64,000 nt of DNA from Mermis nigrescens (lineage: Eukaryota > Nematoda > Enoplea > Mermithida > Mermithidae): positions 508,501 to 572,500 of the forward strand of contig JAVLUZ010000608.1 in assembly GCA_036768485.1 (NCBI GenBank), given 5' to 3'. The number at the start of each line of letters is the position of its first letter. Position 1 is the stretch's first letter. Under the pieces are notes generated by a model. That model was not told the DNA's origin. It did no database searches and saw only the letters and a list, made by a program, of their open reading frames with translations. Shown piece by piece: positions 35,014 to 46,394 of the stretch. The translations under genes and the position numbers were made by a program.

Positions 35014-35272
35014 TACATGCGTTGAAAGAACGGTAGTTAATCAATTTCCAGAAACATGGCTAACGTTTCAAATCCCGCCAGATTGTCACCTCGGATATAA
35101 TGATGCCATAAGTCGCATACGTGTCACATTATCACCTGGAGAGTCGAAACGGCTTAGATTTCATGAAAATAAAAAACTTCGCTTTATGGTTAATAATACG
35201 TGGAAGGAATCAAGTCGTACGTGGGGAGATCAACCCAGGCGAGTAGCCATCATGCCGAAATCGGCGCTTTAG
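35014..35272 (+). CDS. Gene D exon 2: mature domain of the secreted family
   Basis: After TTTTTTTCAG it reads TCVERTVVNQ, LTFQIPPDCH, NDAISRIRVTLSPGES, LRFHENKKLRF, NNTWKE and ends PKSAL before TAG. With exon 1 it gives 127 residues, the same length as gene A. Both cysteines are kept. The stop codon is followed within two bases by the consensus donor GTAAGT, implying an intron in the 3' UTR. The intron between the two exons (1.9 kb) holds MITE M1 copy 14. It appears intact and is the best reference member of the family. Function unknown. Confidence 0.77.
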
Positions 35273-35280
35273 GAAGTAAG

Positions 35281-36316
35281 TATCCCAAATAAATCGAAAT
35301 AAATTAAAATCAAAAAAATTAAAAAATCTAATCATAAAAGTAGGTACGTAAGAAACGAGAAAACCCTAAAGTTTACATGAAGGAGTACATAAAAGTATTA
35401 TTTGAATTTTCTCGAGCGAAATACAGAAACTCGAAACGTAATAATTGATGGCCCTACTCATTCACACAGGCGGCTTATATATTAAGCGAAAAACAACGTG
35501 AATACATATGTAGGTAGGTGAGTACTTCTAAGATTTCTTATCTCAAGGTCTTTATTTTTTTCGATTGATAAAATAAGTAAGCAAAAGACGCAGGTCACAG
35601 TTGCATTTGGATAGCCCTTACGGTCCGGGGTCAGACTTGGCGTGATGGTCATAGAGGTTTTTTGAGCTAATATGATTTCTAAAATGGCTAGAATGATCTA
35701 TCACGTAATAGATTTCCTGGTCGATTTCATTCATTTTTGCGAAAAAACCTTGACCTTTTCCTTTTTGCTATAATCTTACCATATTTTCATCAGGAAATTA
35801 ACCGTTTCTCCCAAACCCCCACGTATGCACGACTGATAGCAACTATAGTAGATGGACAAGCAGTTCAATATAAGAATATCTCGCTGAACAAAACCCTAAT
35901 TGAAAATTGAATTGCTTCCACGGTGCCTCTTATATGACATATTTTATAATCTTTAAGATTAATGAAAAATAGGAGGTACATAAAAAGGGAATTGAAATAA
36001 AAGGAATGAAAACGAGGGTGCAAAGTACGTAACAAGAATCAAACGGCTATCGACTCAGCCGGCCAGAAACAAAGTTAACGGAAAAATCGGGCAAAGGTGG
36101 GAATGCACTGTCATCTGACGTATACTTCCTTACGCTGAAGTTTACGGTAGTGAAAAACCGCGAGAAAAAGGCTTTTCAAGGGTATATTTGCTAAATGCCC
36201 TAAATCGCATTGAAATTTAACTAAATTTATCGCATTTCGTTGAAAACTTCACTGCATCTTACTGCAGAATTTCAAGGAAATTCACGAATAATTAGTTTTT
36301 AAGAGTTCAAACATAC
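35281..36316. other. 3' flank of gene D, no further gene
   Basis: This lies in the predicted 3'-UTR intron of gene D. It is AT-rich with no conserved frame on either strand. Confidence 0.4.
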
Positions 36317-36578
36317 CACACGTTAGCCTGGGGGGTTTGGCAGTATGTACCCCCTAGAAGGCCGAATACTCCCCCCAAAATCAAAATACCCCCTCCTTCC
36401 GAAGTCAATTTTTGAAATTTTTTTTTGTTTTTTTTCACACTTTGTTGATGCCAAGGGATAGTACTTGATAAGAAACGCTAAAAAATGGTGTTTTTCTCGC
36501 CATACACCATTTAAAGACCATTTTTTGACCTTTTTAAAAATCTTTCAAGCCCCAGAATTTTGGTGCTGCTCATCTATG
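36317..36578 (-). mobile_element. hAT-like MITE M1, copy 15
   Basis: It begins CACACGTTAGCCTGG, ends GCTCATCTATG and has a perfect duplication AAACATAC at 36309-36316 and 36579-36586. Confidence 0.9.
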
Positions 36579-37225
36579 AAACATACCCTTAGATATGGAA
36601 TTTTTGAGTTTTTGTTTCCAAAAGCGAAGTCTGGGCATTACTCCCAAAATTTGGCCTTTAAAGTTTATTGAACCTCTTGTTTTGAATTGACTATTTAAAG
36701 CCCTCGATATACCAGCTGGAATGTTTTAACAAGCAAGATAAACCTTTCATTTACTGTGATGTTTTTTACAGTCGAAGCTTACCATGACAAAACTCCGTTA
36801 TAGCCTATCTTAAACTGCACATGCTTTGCATATTCTGACCATTATTAGTTTACTTTTGTGCAATTTTTATGCATTTTCTGAATATGTGTGTTACTTTTTC
36901 ACGAAAATTATTTTTTAGAGAGTCGCGATTTGAAAACTTAACATAGGCATCTAATGGACATCCATGCAAAAAGGCGTGTTGTGTTATACACAACGGGGAT
37001 GCTAATGTGTATTTGAAATGGAAAGTTTTCCTTATTAGAAACCTATTTTCTCATCTTATTACTTTTATGATATCGTGAATATACAAAAAAGTGCTTCTCA
37101 CTGCTATATAATTTCTCATAGATCTAAATCATCAGAAACGATGCAAGTGGAGCGAGGCTAAAAAAAGTTCAATGCAAAGAGTTAGGAAAGATCAAATAAA
37201 TGCTGATAAGCTGATTGGCTAAAAC

Positions 37226-37434
37226 CATAGGTGGACAGCACCAAAATTCTGTAAGTGTGTGTGCGTGCAAGATTTTTCAAAGGTCAAAGATGATCTTAAA
37301 AATGGTGTTTTGGCAACAAATACAAATTTTCAACGTTTCTCATCGAGCACTATCCATTGGCATCAAAAAATTGCGAAAAAACAAAAAAGTTTGAAAATTG
37401 AATTCTGGGGGTATTCGGTTTTCTGGGGGGTTGC
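37226..37434 (+). mobile_element. MITE M1, copy 16, right end truncated
   Basis: It starts CATAGGTGGACAGCACC after CTAAAAC and stops within the G-run end. AACTAAAAC follows at about 37435-37443, so the element seems to have lost its right tip after insertion. Confidence 0.75.
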
Positions 37435-37502
37435 AACTAAAACGCCATTCTAGATCACTCGCCGCAGCAAGCGAAGGTATCAAATTATGAATACTGTGTA
37501 AC

Positions 37503-37745
37503 CAGACCAGGGTGTGGGGGGTTTGAGGGTATGCACCCCCAGAAACCAAAATACCCCCGGAATTCAAATTTTTGAAATTTTTTTGTTTTTTTCTCTCGCA
37601 ATTTTTTGATGCCAATGGATAGTGCTCCATGAGAAACGTTGAAAAATGGTGTTTTTCACCACACCACCATTTTTACGGCCATTTTTTTGACCTTTAAAAA
37701 AATCCTGTACCCCCCTCCCAAGAACTTTGGAGCCGCCCACCTATG
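37503..37745 (-). mobile_element. hAT-like MITE M1, copy 17
   Basis: It begins CAGACCAGGGTGTGG, ends GCCCACCTATG and has a perfect duplication TGTGTAAC just outside each end. Confidence 0.9.
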
Positions 37746-38230
37746 TGTGTAACCAATCTGCGTGCAACTTGATTCAAATTAATCGGAAGCAACCAAAACA
37801 TGACTTTAAACAGTGCTAATCAACTTTTTGCGTTCGTATAAAATGTGGACAACATTGATTATAGGTTTCGCACAATCTCTGCATATAGTCACACGAGCGG
37901 CGAAATGAGGCCAGAAACTGTAATAAACTAAGAAAAATGAAAAGAGTCGTTGTTAAATAACCGGAAAAGCTAGCTGAGCTTAATTGTAAATTTTAGTTAA
38001 CGTAATAAATTAAAGTGAATAATTGATTTAAATTATAGAGCGAAAGCAAGCTTTCTTAAGAAGTTTTCTAACTACCACTGCGTACGACATTTTGATGGTT
38101 TATCCGACTGAGCTTCTGCCCACGAAAAAGTTTAATCGAAAACTGCTGACTGAATATAATTATTAAAATAATAATATTCAGGAAATAAAAAAAAATAAAA
38201 AAATATTATTAATAATGATAATGATACTGA

Positions 38231-38494
38231 CATAGTTGGGCAGCACCAAAATTCTGAGGGAGGGGGTGCCTGATCTTTCAAAGGCAAAAAATAGTCTCAA
38301 AAATGGTGATATAGCGAAAAAAACACCGTTTTTCAACGTTTTTCATCGAGCACTATCCATTGGCATCATAAAATTGCAAAAGAAAACAAAGAAATCTTCA
38401 AAAATTGAATTCTGGAGGGGGAAAGTATTTTGATTTGTGGGGATATTCGAACTTCTGGGGGGTGCATACCCCAACCATCCCCACGCTCACGTGC
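38231..38494 (+). mobile_element. hAT-like MITE M1, copy 18
   Basis: It starts CATAGTTGGGCAGCACC, holds CATCGAGCACTATCCATTGG and ends near CACGCTCACGTGCG. It abuts an (AAT)n tract. Confidence 0.78.
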
Positions 38495-38499
38495 GATAA

Positions 38500-38615
38500 T
38501 GTCAATGATAAAAGCAATAATAAGAATAATAATAACAACAATAATAACAAAAATAACAATAAGATATAATAATAAAAAATTTCGTGGTGATAATAATAAT
38601 AATAATAATAATAAT
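38500..38615. repeat. (AAT)n microsatellite, unit D counterpart of 7425-8090
   Basis: Interrupted AATAATAAT tract directly before a TTTTTCTTTTCAG acceptor-like sequence, the same arrangement as in unit A. Confidence 0.8.
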
Positions 38616-38627
38616 TTTTCTTTTCAG

Positions 38628-38760
38628 GCACCTACTTATTTTAGTTAGCGATGAATTTGAAACAAATGAATCATACATATGCGTTGACTATTCATTAAAA
38701 TTTGGTTCCGATTGGTGTACGGCCTTGTCGTTATTGTTTTTTGGTTTAAAAGATTACACA
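38628..38760 (+). other. Putative 3'-UTR exon of gene D
   Basis: It follows TTTTTCTTTTCAG and shares ATATGCGTTGACTATTCATT with 8215-8240 of unit A. Coding potential is absent. Confidence 0.35.
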
Positions 38761-38835
38761 TAGTTATCATCATACGTGTTCTTATGGGAAGGGGGTTATA
38801 TAGACCCCCTAGAATGACTACTAACCATACATCCA

Positions 38836-39600
38836 CAGTATGGGAATTCTGGGGAGGGGGGTGAAAACCTAAAGTGCCTTTTTTGGGCCCAAAAAGGCCG
38901 GTACGCGTTAAAAAACAACGTTTTTTGGCGTTCTGACGATACTCTATCCTTCTAGAGCATGAAATCATGAAGAAAATTTCGAAAAAGTCGAATAAACTGA
39001 CTAATATATCGCTTAAAACATGAATATATGGCGCGAAGCGCCGAAAAGTCGGCGAATCTGAGCAAATAGCCAAAAACCCTTAAAAAGACACTTTTTCCAC
39101 CAATTTTCAGGTAAGTTTAGAAAACTTTTGAAAAATCGCCAATCCTGGGGGGGTGAAAAAATTTTTGCGGGGGGTGAAAAATGATTCTGCGGGGGTGAAA
39201 ACCCCCAAACCCCCCAGGATCATGTATGCTACTGACCCCTACCCCGTGAAATGGCTGCGAGTTGCGACCCTTCAGAATTGCCGATTCTTAATAAATTAAG
39301 AAAAGTGCACGTGTTTTTAGCATATTTAGCTCATTTTTGGCTCAATAATCTCAAATTTTCGGCGCTTCATGCCATATGCACATTTATGGCTACATTTGTG
39401 TTCAATTTACTCAGTACTCCAGATTTTTTCGGGATTTGTTATATTCTCATCTTTCAGAAAGAATGAGAATCGTTCGAAACGTTAAAAAGCAGTGTTTTTG
39501 ACGCGCGCCCATCATTTTTAGCCCAAAAAGGCCCTTTTTAAACATTTTTTGGGTCTAACCCTTCAGAAACCCATGTTGTACACATACATCGATATGGTCT
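38836..39600. repeat. Two family M2 pieces, head to head
   Basis: 38836-39220 reads one way (GGCCGGTACGCGTTAAAAAA) and 39240-39600 the other (TTTTGACGCGCGCCCATC). Both contain the gene-free paired halves of M2, and a GGCGCGAAGCGCCG hairpin lies at about 39030. Confidence 0.55.
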
Positions 39601-39794
39601 ATCACTCAGCAGAGGTACAAAGGTACCTATTAGCGAAGAAAAATGCTCCGATGTGGAACAAAAAGGACGAATATACTCGGAATAGCGAATTATTAAAGAT
39701 ATAAAAGGACGGGACGGGTGGAGCAGACGTGTTCCAGGGGAAGGGTGAGGTTGACCCCAGAATGGCAACTGACACCCCGCCAAAGGGCTGCGAC

Positions 39795-40055
39795 CATACG
39801 TGGGCAGCAAGAAAATTCTGGGGCGTACAAGATATTTCAAAGGTCAAAAAATAAGCCTTAAAAATTGTGGTATGGCGAAAAAACACCATTTTTCGACGTA
39901 TCTTATCAAGCACTATCCATTGGCATCAAAAAATTGCGGGAAAAACGAAAGAAATTTCAAAAATTGAATTCTGAGGGGGTATTTTGATTTCTGGAAGGGG
40001 GTATGTTGGTTTCTCAGAGGGGTTGCATACCCCAAACCCCCCACGCCCAGGTGTG
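39795..40055 (+). mobile_element. hAT-like MITE M1, copy 19
   Basis: It starts CATACGTGGGCAGCAAG, ends CACGCCCAGGTGTG and has a perfect duplication GCTGCGAC at 39787-39794 and 40056-40063. It sits inside an M2 element that resumes at 40056 and ends near 40394. Confidence 0.92.
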
Positions 40056-40394
40056 GCTGCGACCCCCAGAATTATCGATTTTTTGTAAAAGTTGGTAAGA
40101 GTTGTAAAAAGTGTACCATTTTAAAAGTTTTCAGCCCATTCTTGGCTCAAAACCTATCAAATTTTCGGCGTTTCGTGCCATACACACATTTGTTTGACCA
40201 TATTTTGTTCAATTTACTCAATTTTTTTCGAATTTTTTTTACGATTTTATGTTCTAGAAAGAACGAGCATGGTCTAAAACGTTAAAAAATAGTTTTGACG
40301 TGTACACATCATTTTTTAGCCCAAAAAGGCACTTTTTAAAAAATTATAGGGCCTGACTCCCCAGAATTCCCATTCTGTACATGTATGGACGGGA

Positions 40395-41397
40395 CTTTAG
40401 GAAAAAGTCACCTAAACCGCGCAAAAAGATTATAAGAATGTGCTAAAAATCAGACTTTCTCTAATCAAGACAAACATCGAAGTATATTCTGCGGCCTTCA
40501 GAAGGTAGTTGTGGCTTCAGTTTGAGAAATAAAGAACGCTACAATTTAAAAGAACTGATCAATATGAATTAAAAAATGACAAATCATTTTGTTTACTAAC
40601 TTTAACTGAAGTGAAGTCCGAACGGCCGCTTTTGCAATTGTTTAGCAGTGCGGCAAGCCACTAAACATGCGTAAACAGGTCAGTACCAAGAATTTAGGAC
40701 ACAGCACAAGAATAATTATCAAGATAACCGTACAAATAAATGCAGTAGTCCATAACGATAGACCAGAAACTTTAATAGCTGATATACCTGTAGAATGCCG
40801 AAGCAGGAGAAAATGTACCTACATCACCTTACGCTAGCCCAACACGTTTAACTGTAGAGCCGGATTCAGCAGCATGATGCAAATGTCGCAATTCATCTCT
40901 AAAGCCATTTAACCAACTAGAGATTATAAATTGTCATAAAAATGTGAAACTGATATCCGTCTAAATTGACTATTTAGCACAGGCGAAATTTCCCTTCTAA
41001 GATGTTCACCACACCTGTGAGAAATGTCTTGAGAGGACCGTTTTTTCAGAGGCCACAGAGTATACTTAGATTTTTGTGTTGATTAGGAAAAGTTTAATTA
41101 TTAGCACATTCTTGTGATTTTTTGCGCGCTTATGTGATATTATCCTAGTCCCTTCCTTTTATATCTTCGAAAATCTGCTATTCCAAGTATATTCGTCCTT
41201 TTTGTTCTAGCGGAGCATTTTTCTTTGCTAGTTCCCTACTTTTAATTAGCCTACTTGAGTAAATCAGTCAGCAAACGCATATGTTAATATGCCACAATAA
41301 TGACAACAGTCCAAGAACGCGGAAAACAATATTGTTCTTAAAATCAGCATTATTTTTTAAACAAGACAACCTCACCTTATTTGAACAGATCAAATGT
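40395..41397. other. Non-coding interval
   Basis: AT-rich, no repeat family recognised and no conserved frame. Confidence 0.4.
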
Positions 41398-41840
41398 TTT
41401 CAGTGTAAACTTTACAGAACTACTGGATGTAAAGGAAACATATAGTCAGATCAGATCGTAATCCTAACCTCTCGGAACATACTACGAAAAAAATTTACGT
41501 TTTGCAACGCCCTGTAAGTAAAATAAATCTGTAGTGTCAAGTTTATACATATCGACAATAAATGGATAATGTAAGGATTACACAACTACCAAGTGTAGAG
41601 AAACTTATAGTCCGATTCGTGATTTTGACGCTACATAGAACATTCCGAAAAAGATTAAGCTTTCTTAACGCTCTAGAACTAAAGTTAATTTTCAATGTAA
41701 AGTGTAAACGACCACCGAGTGTAAAGAAGATTTCACTTGGATTCGTAATTCTGATACTACGATCAATATGTATGACAAAATTAGTTCTCCACAATGGTCT
41801 GAAGACTAATAAATATAAGATGTTAACCATTTTACACCAT
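41398..41840. repeat. Three degenerate tandem units of about 160 bp
   Basis: Segments near 41400, 41563 and 41700 each contain GTGTAAA.. then a CATAGTCAGAT/CTTATAGTCCGATTCGT/CACTTGGATTCGTAAT-type line, a GAACATTC or GATCAATATG line and a run ending near AAAGTTAATTTTCAATG. The two overlapping frames at 41543-41852 are by-products. Confidence 0.45.
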
Positions 41841-42045
41841 TGCCGATTTTAAACAAACGCGCCCGAGTTGCGTACATAGGTATGACGTTTGAACCTGGCA
41901 CATTTTTAAACTCGACAGAAGAGTTAAGTGGGGGCGAGCGACCGCCATTATTTCACTTTTAGTGCACTAAACCGTCCATATAGACTTAATTCAAGCATCT
42001 AAACAGTGCTGTGAAATACGACAGTAAAGGCGCTAAATAAAAATC

Positions 42046-42112
42046 TTGCAGTATGAATCGAACCTGTTTTGCTTCGACGACAATTGGACGTTCTACCAAT
42101 ACGCTATGCGGA
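42046..42112 (-). other. tRNA-like relic (Pol III A and B boxes)
   Basis: On the minus strand TAGCGTATTGGTAGAACG matches a tRNA A box with a good D-arm (GCGT/ACGT), and GGTTCGATTC matches a B box 30 bases on. TTTTT follows as a Pol III stop. The T-stem and anticodon stem do not pair, so this is a decayed tRNA gene or a SINE head. Confidence 0.35.
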
Positions 42113-42299
42113 AATTCTCGGCTACCTTAAATATGCTAGTGTATTGTGTTTACGGTCAATTTATGACAAACTGAATGAACGGATTCCATCCGCATATTGG
42201 ATGATCTGCTAGAAGACGACAATAAATTATGCCGTAAGAAATTCTATTAAAAAATCCTTCCTTTCTAAGTTGCTAGAGTTATCTATAAATGACCTACAG

Positions 42300-43200
42300 C
42301 AAATAGGGAAGATAGACTTACTGTAGCCTCGCAAAAGATTCGCTAAAAAAGCTCTCGGATAAATGAAACAATCTATAGACTGGTCTTCATGTCCAAATTC
42401 ATAACCGGAGAAGTTGGTAGAAGAAAATAAGACAGAAACACGTTTAACACCCCTAATTTTCGACTCTACACTTTCCGAAAAGGCTAAACATTGATGTAAA
42501 TAAGCACAATCTGTGTGACAAGTATCTCTTAAAGAGTACTTTATTTTAATTCTATTCAAATAATCTCGACTTCTAAATGGAGAAAGTGGCGAACAAAAAA
42601 GAGACAAAAACGTATTTTTCCACCATTCACCAGACTGCTAACTATAAATAACTGACAAATTCCCCATTGGGTGTAAAGATATTCGGTTTTGATCATTTGT
42701 AGCCCTTGAATCGTAGTACATTTGTGCAAGAGAAACTTCTGTTTTTGTGTTATATTTGAAATACTGAACAATCAAAATACGGGAGAAAACGTGTTTTTCG
42801 CCCAAGCCCCTGGTTTCGAACTTTACACCTCCAGGAGTGAGTCAATATTAAGTTGTTAGAGATGATTCGCTGCAACATTTAGCCCTACAAAAGTACTTTA
42901 TTTTTATTCTACTCAATTTGTCCCGACTTATAGCCGGAGAAATTGGCGGACAAATCTGGACAAAACCTGTTTTTATACTATCCACTAGATTGTAAATTTT
43001 AAACCCCTATATCTAAACTCGCATTGAGTGTAAAAAAGCTTACTGGCAAACCGGAAGTAGCCCTTGAGGCGTAGTACATTTCTATCTGAAAAAATTTTTC
43101 AGGACTTATAATCGGAGTTATTGGCAGACAAAAGAGAAACCAAAATACGTTTTCCACCCTACACTGTATACACTGCCACTCTGAAAATAAATCACTTAAA
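42300..43200. repeat. Degenerate tandem repeats of about 210-270 bp
   Basis: Four segments share CCGGAGAAGTTGG / CCGGAGAAATTGGCGGAC / CGGAGTTATTGGCAGAC, then ACAAAA(A)CGT.TTT, CACC or CCACT and a TGTAAA line, near 42400, 42580, 42940 and 43110. Open frames at 42227-42771 are by-products. Confidence 0.45.
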
Positions 43201-43976
43201 AATATTAAAAAATCGGTTTTGAGCTAAGTTAATTGTCTACATTTAAAAAGCCAGATGAAACAGAATGCAAAACTGAATCAGAAAAGGCGTGTGATCGACC
43301 AAAATTTAAAAACAAGTAACATTACAGTAAAACTTTACACGCTCATTACTATAGTCTGTTTCATTTAACTTTGCGATTTTCTCTTCAATTCAATCCGCAC
43401 GAATCAGGCTACAACAGTGGTTTAAACTTTGGATGCAGTGCTCCGGCTTACAGTAGTATATCACAGCTATGGTATTAGTTTAAACCACTTTTGTAGGCAG
43501 TTTCAATTTGTTTAGAAACATCAAAGCTAAATGAAGTGGACTATAATCGGATAAAATAAAAGGATAAGTTTTTGATTATCTATCTTTTAAAAAACCGCAT
43601 CTCCAAGATGTGTCCCGTTATTGCTGTAGGCGGTTGGGGGAAGGGGAATGGATATACATATGTTGGGGGTACCCAAGTACATATATTATTGGTACGCGCT
43701 AACGCGCCTCTATGACTAAGACGTGAGGAAGAGGCGATTCCTCTTAGGATGCGATGTTGCAATACCAATTTTTTGTAAAGTGGTTCAAAATACGGTTTGT
43801 GAATCCGCTGACATGCTTGAAATTATTTTCTGGGTAAGCCTGATTTTGCTTTAAACTTCATTGTAACGATGTTCAAACTTCAGAGAGGTGCTCAGCAAAT
43901 GACTAATTTTGATCGTCGCCGTAAAAATTTCAATAATTTGGAATCATCAACTAAAAAGTGTAAAATTGTAGGCATC

Positions 43977-44205
43977 CACACATGGGCGTGGGGGTTTGGG
44001 GGGTATGCACCCCCAGAAGTTGAAATACCCCCCCAGAAAAATTTTTTTTTGCTTTTTTGACAATTTTTTGATGCCATTGGATAGTGCTCGATGAGAAACG
44101 TCGAAAAATGGTAATTTTTTTGGCCTTACCACCAATTTTTAAGGCCATTTTTTGACCTTTGAAAATTTTTTCACCCCCCCAGAATTTCGGTGCTGCCCAC
44201 CTATG
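43977..44205 (-). mobile_element. hAT-like MITE M1, copy 20
   Basis: It begins CACACATGGGCGTGG, ends CCCACCTATG and has a perfect duplication TAGGCATC at 43969-43976 and 44206-44213. Confidence 0.92.
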
Positions 44206-44371
44206 TAGGCATCCAGTTTTCTAACATGCAAAAAAGTATAATTTTATTATGAATGTCGAACAAATATGTGCGTATACTGTACATACAATAAGTATTTTGA
44301 ATTTGTTTTTGTACATTTTACAGTCTAACCCATAATTGCCAAAAAAAACAAATTGTTCTATGCAGTTTCAC

Positions 44372-44602
44372 CACACCTGGGCGTGGGGGGTATGCATCCC
44401 CCAGAAACCAAAATACCCCCCCCAGAATTCAATTTTTGAAATTTTTTCCGTTTTTTTCGGAATTTTTTGATGCCAATGGATAGTGCTTGATGAGAAACGT
44501 CGAAAAAAGGTGTTTTTATCGTTATACCACCATTTTTAAGGCCATTTTTGACCTTCAAAAAATCTTGCACCCCCCCCAGAATTTTCTTGCTGCCCAGGTA
44601 TG
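44372..44602 (-). mobile_element. hAT-like MITE M1, copy 21
   Basis: It begins CACACCTGGGCGTGG, ends GCCCAGGTATG and has a perfect duplication AGTTTCAC at 44364-44371 and 44603-44610. Confidence 0.92.
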
Positions 44603-45079
44603 AGTTTCACTGCTCTACCTAGTACCTACCAACTGAACAACCTCATTCACATGAAGACAAAACTTTGTTACGCAACTACACATGTACCACCTATGTATAT
44701 TCCTTTCTCACCAATAGATTAAAAATGTTTCTTTTGTAAAAAAGGTGAAAAAATGCATAAGTCCCCATTATGCATTGTATACAGGTACAATGCCGCTCAA
44801 AAGTTCGAGGCCACCCACGATTTAAATGCACTGTATTCCAGACATAAATTCTTAACTAGTCATTGATGAAGAACTTTTAAAACTGAACAAAAGTAACAAG
44901 AACAATCATCGACAATCAACAGTCAACAAAAAAGAATCGATTAAAATGAAATCGGATAGATTTTGGCATGAATTAGCGATTGTAAACGAAGAGGCATTGA
45001 ACTGATAAATTCAATGCATTTTTTTCTTAGGGATTGAAGCTCAAATATCCTTCACTTTTTGAATCAGTTCACTCCTAGA

Positions 45080-46394
45080 ATGCGCACGGAAATTCTGTTT
45101 TCTAAGTTCCCCTTTCATTATAAACCAAATACTTTCAATAAGATTGAAATCCGAGAACTGTGGTGGCCACAGTAATAAAGGAACTCCTTTATCCACAAAA
45201 TACGACATAGTAGCCTTCGCCTTGTGCTTTGAATCATTATCCTGCTGGAAAAAAATTCCTCTGATGGCTTTTCCATAGCAGTTACTAAAGACGGAACTAT
45301 GTGTTCATCAATCAACTCAATGTATGAAGCTGCTGTAACTTTCGGGTAAGAAGGAACAAAAACTAAATCGCCGCCACCTTGGGCGCACACCTGAGCAATG
45401 CACCATATCGGCCCATCACCAGGACGGGCCGAACCAAAAGTTGGACGCGGCGAAGGGGTAACTTGGACGGGGCTATGTTTTGTGCAGGGAGAAAATTTTT
45501 GGAGATAATTTGAGGAAATGCTAGATACAGTATATCATGATCAGTTTGCAAAACATGCACAGGAACCATCTTATTACACTGTTCAACACCTTTTTCATGG
45601 ATGGACCCACCTTTTTTCAGTGACTGACCCACTGATTAAGCTGAACGACCCACCTTTTTCAGGCACAGACCCACCTTTTTCAGGGACAGACCCACCTTTT
45701 TCAGAGTTTAGGGACCCACCTACCCTTTTGGCTAGAAGTTGGGCGGGGCGAACCGTCAGCCATTGCCCAGGTATGCTTGGGCGCCAAATGAACCCCAGAC
45801 TAAAACACTTCCTCCTCCTCCATGTTTGACGCTGCCGACCATACAGTCAACATTATATTTTTCGCCTAAACGTCTGCGGACATAAATCCTCGATTTTGAA
45901 GTAAAATAATAGAATTTCGACTCATCAGAAAATAAAATCCTTGACCAATCTAGAAAAGTCCAGTGTGCAAAATTTCGAGCAAAATCAAGCTGTTTCCTTC
46001 ATGTTAATTTCGCTCAAAAAAGGCTTTTTCACGGCAATTCTACCATAAAGTTCAATACTACAGAGGTGCCATGCCGACTAATTGTCTGCCTCAAAATGGA
46101 TGGCCCACCGCCCATAGAAAGTTCTGCTTGCAAGCCAGGAGCGGTCAATTGTCTATTTTCTAAGGAAGCGTGCTGTAAATCACGTTGACCTCGAGTGGAC
46201 AATTTAGAGGGTCGCCCGGATCCAGGAAGATCATTAAATGAATCACACTGTTTGTGTTTCGTAAGCGCGTTTTGAACGGCACACCGACCTATATTAAGAC
46301 GTCCAGCAATCACTCTTTGTGATAGTTTGGCATCGTTAAACATAGAAAGGATTTTCAACCGAATGACTGGTATAATCGACCGAGATTTAACCAT
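45080..46394 (-). pseudogene. Tc1 transposase, frameshifted and interrupted
   Basis: From 46394 the frame reads MVKSRSIIPVIRLKILSMF with a paired-type helix-turn-helix (LSQRVIAGRLNIGRCAVQNA) and the linker GSGRPSKLSTR. Near 46070 the frame shifts. The catalytic part continues in other frames with FSDESKF (first Asp, about 45920) and HGGGGSVLVWGSFGA (about 45800). After the nested insertion come QQDNDSKHKAKAT (second Asp, about 45240) and NLIESIW (Glu, about 45140). The spacing between second Asp and Glu is 34 residues, giving DD34E, as in Tc1 proteins. All three catalytic acids survive but several shifts and the insertion make it non-functional. Confidence 0.85.
45386..45775. mobile_element. 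hAT-like MITE H4 inserted in the Tc1 transposase
   Basis: Ends are CACACCTGAGCAATG and CATTGCCCAGGTATG. A perfect 8-bp duplication CTTGGGCG lies at 45378-45385 and 45776-45783. The interior holds a short tandem repeat of GACCCACCTTTTTCAG units (about 45600-45720). The termini resemble those of M1. Confidence 0.9.

Noticed and set aside
41543..41852. Overlapping frames of about 95 residues on opposite strands
   Set aside because: They sit on degenerate tandem repeats and show no conservation between the repeat units at protein level.
42227..42607. 126-residue minus-strand frame
   Set aside because: It lies in the old tandem repeats and does not resemble any family I know; neighbouring units do not preserve the frame.
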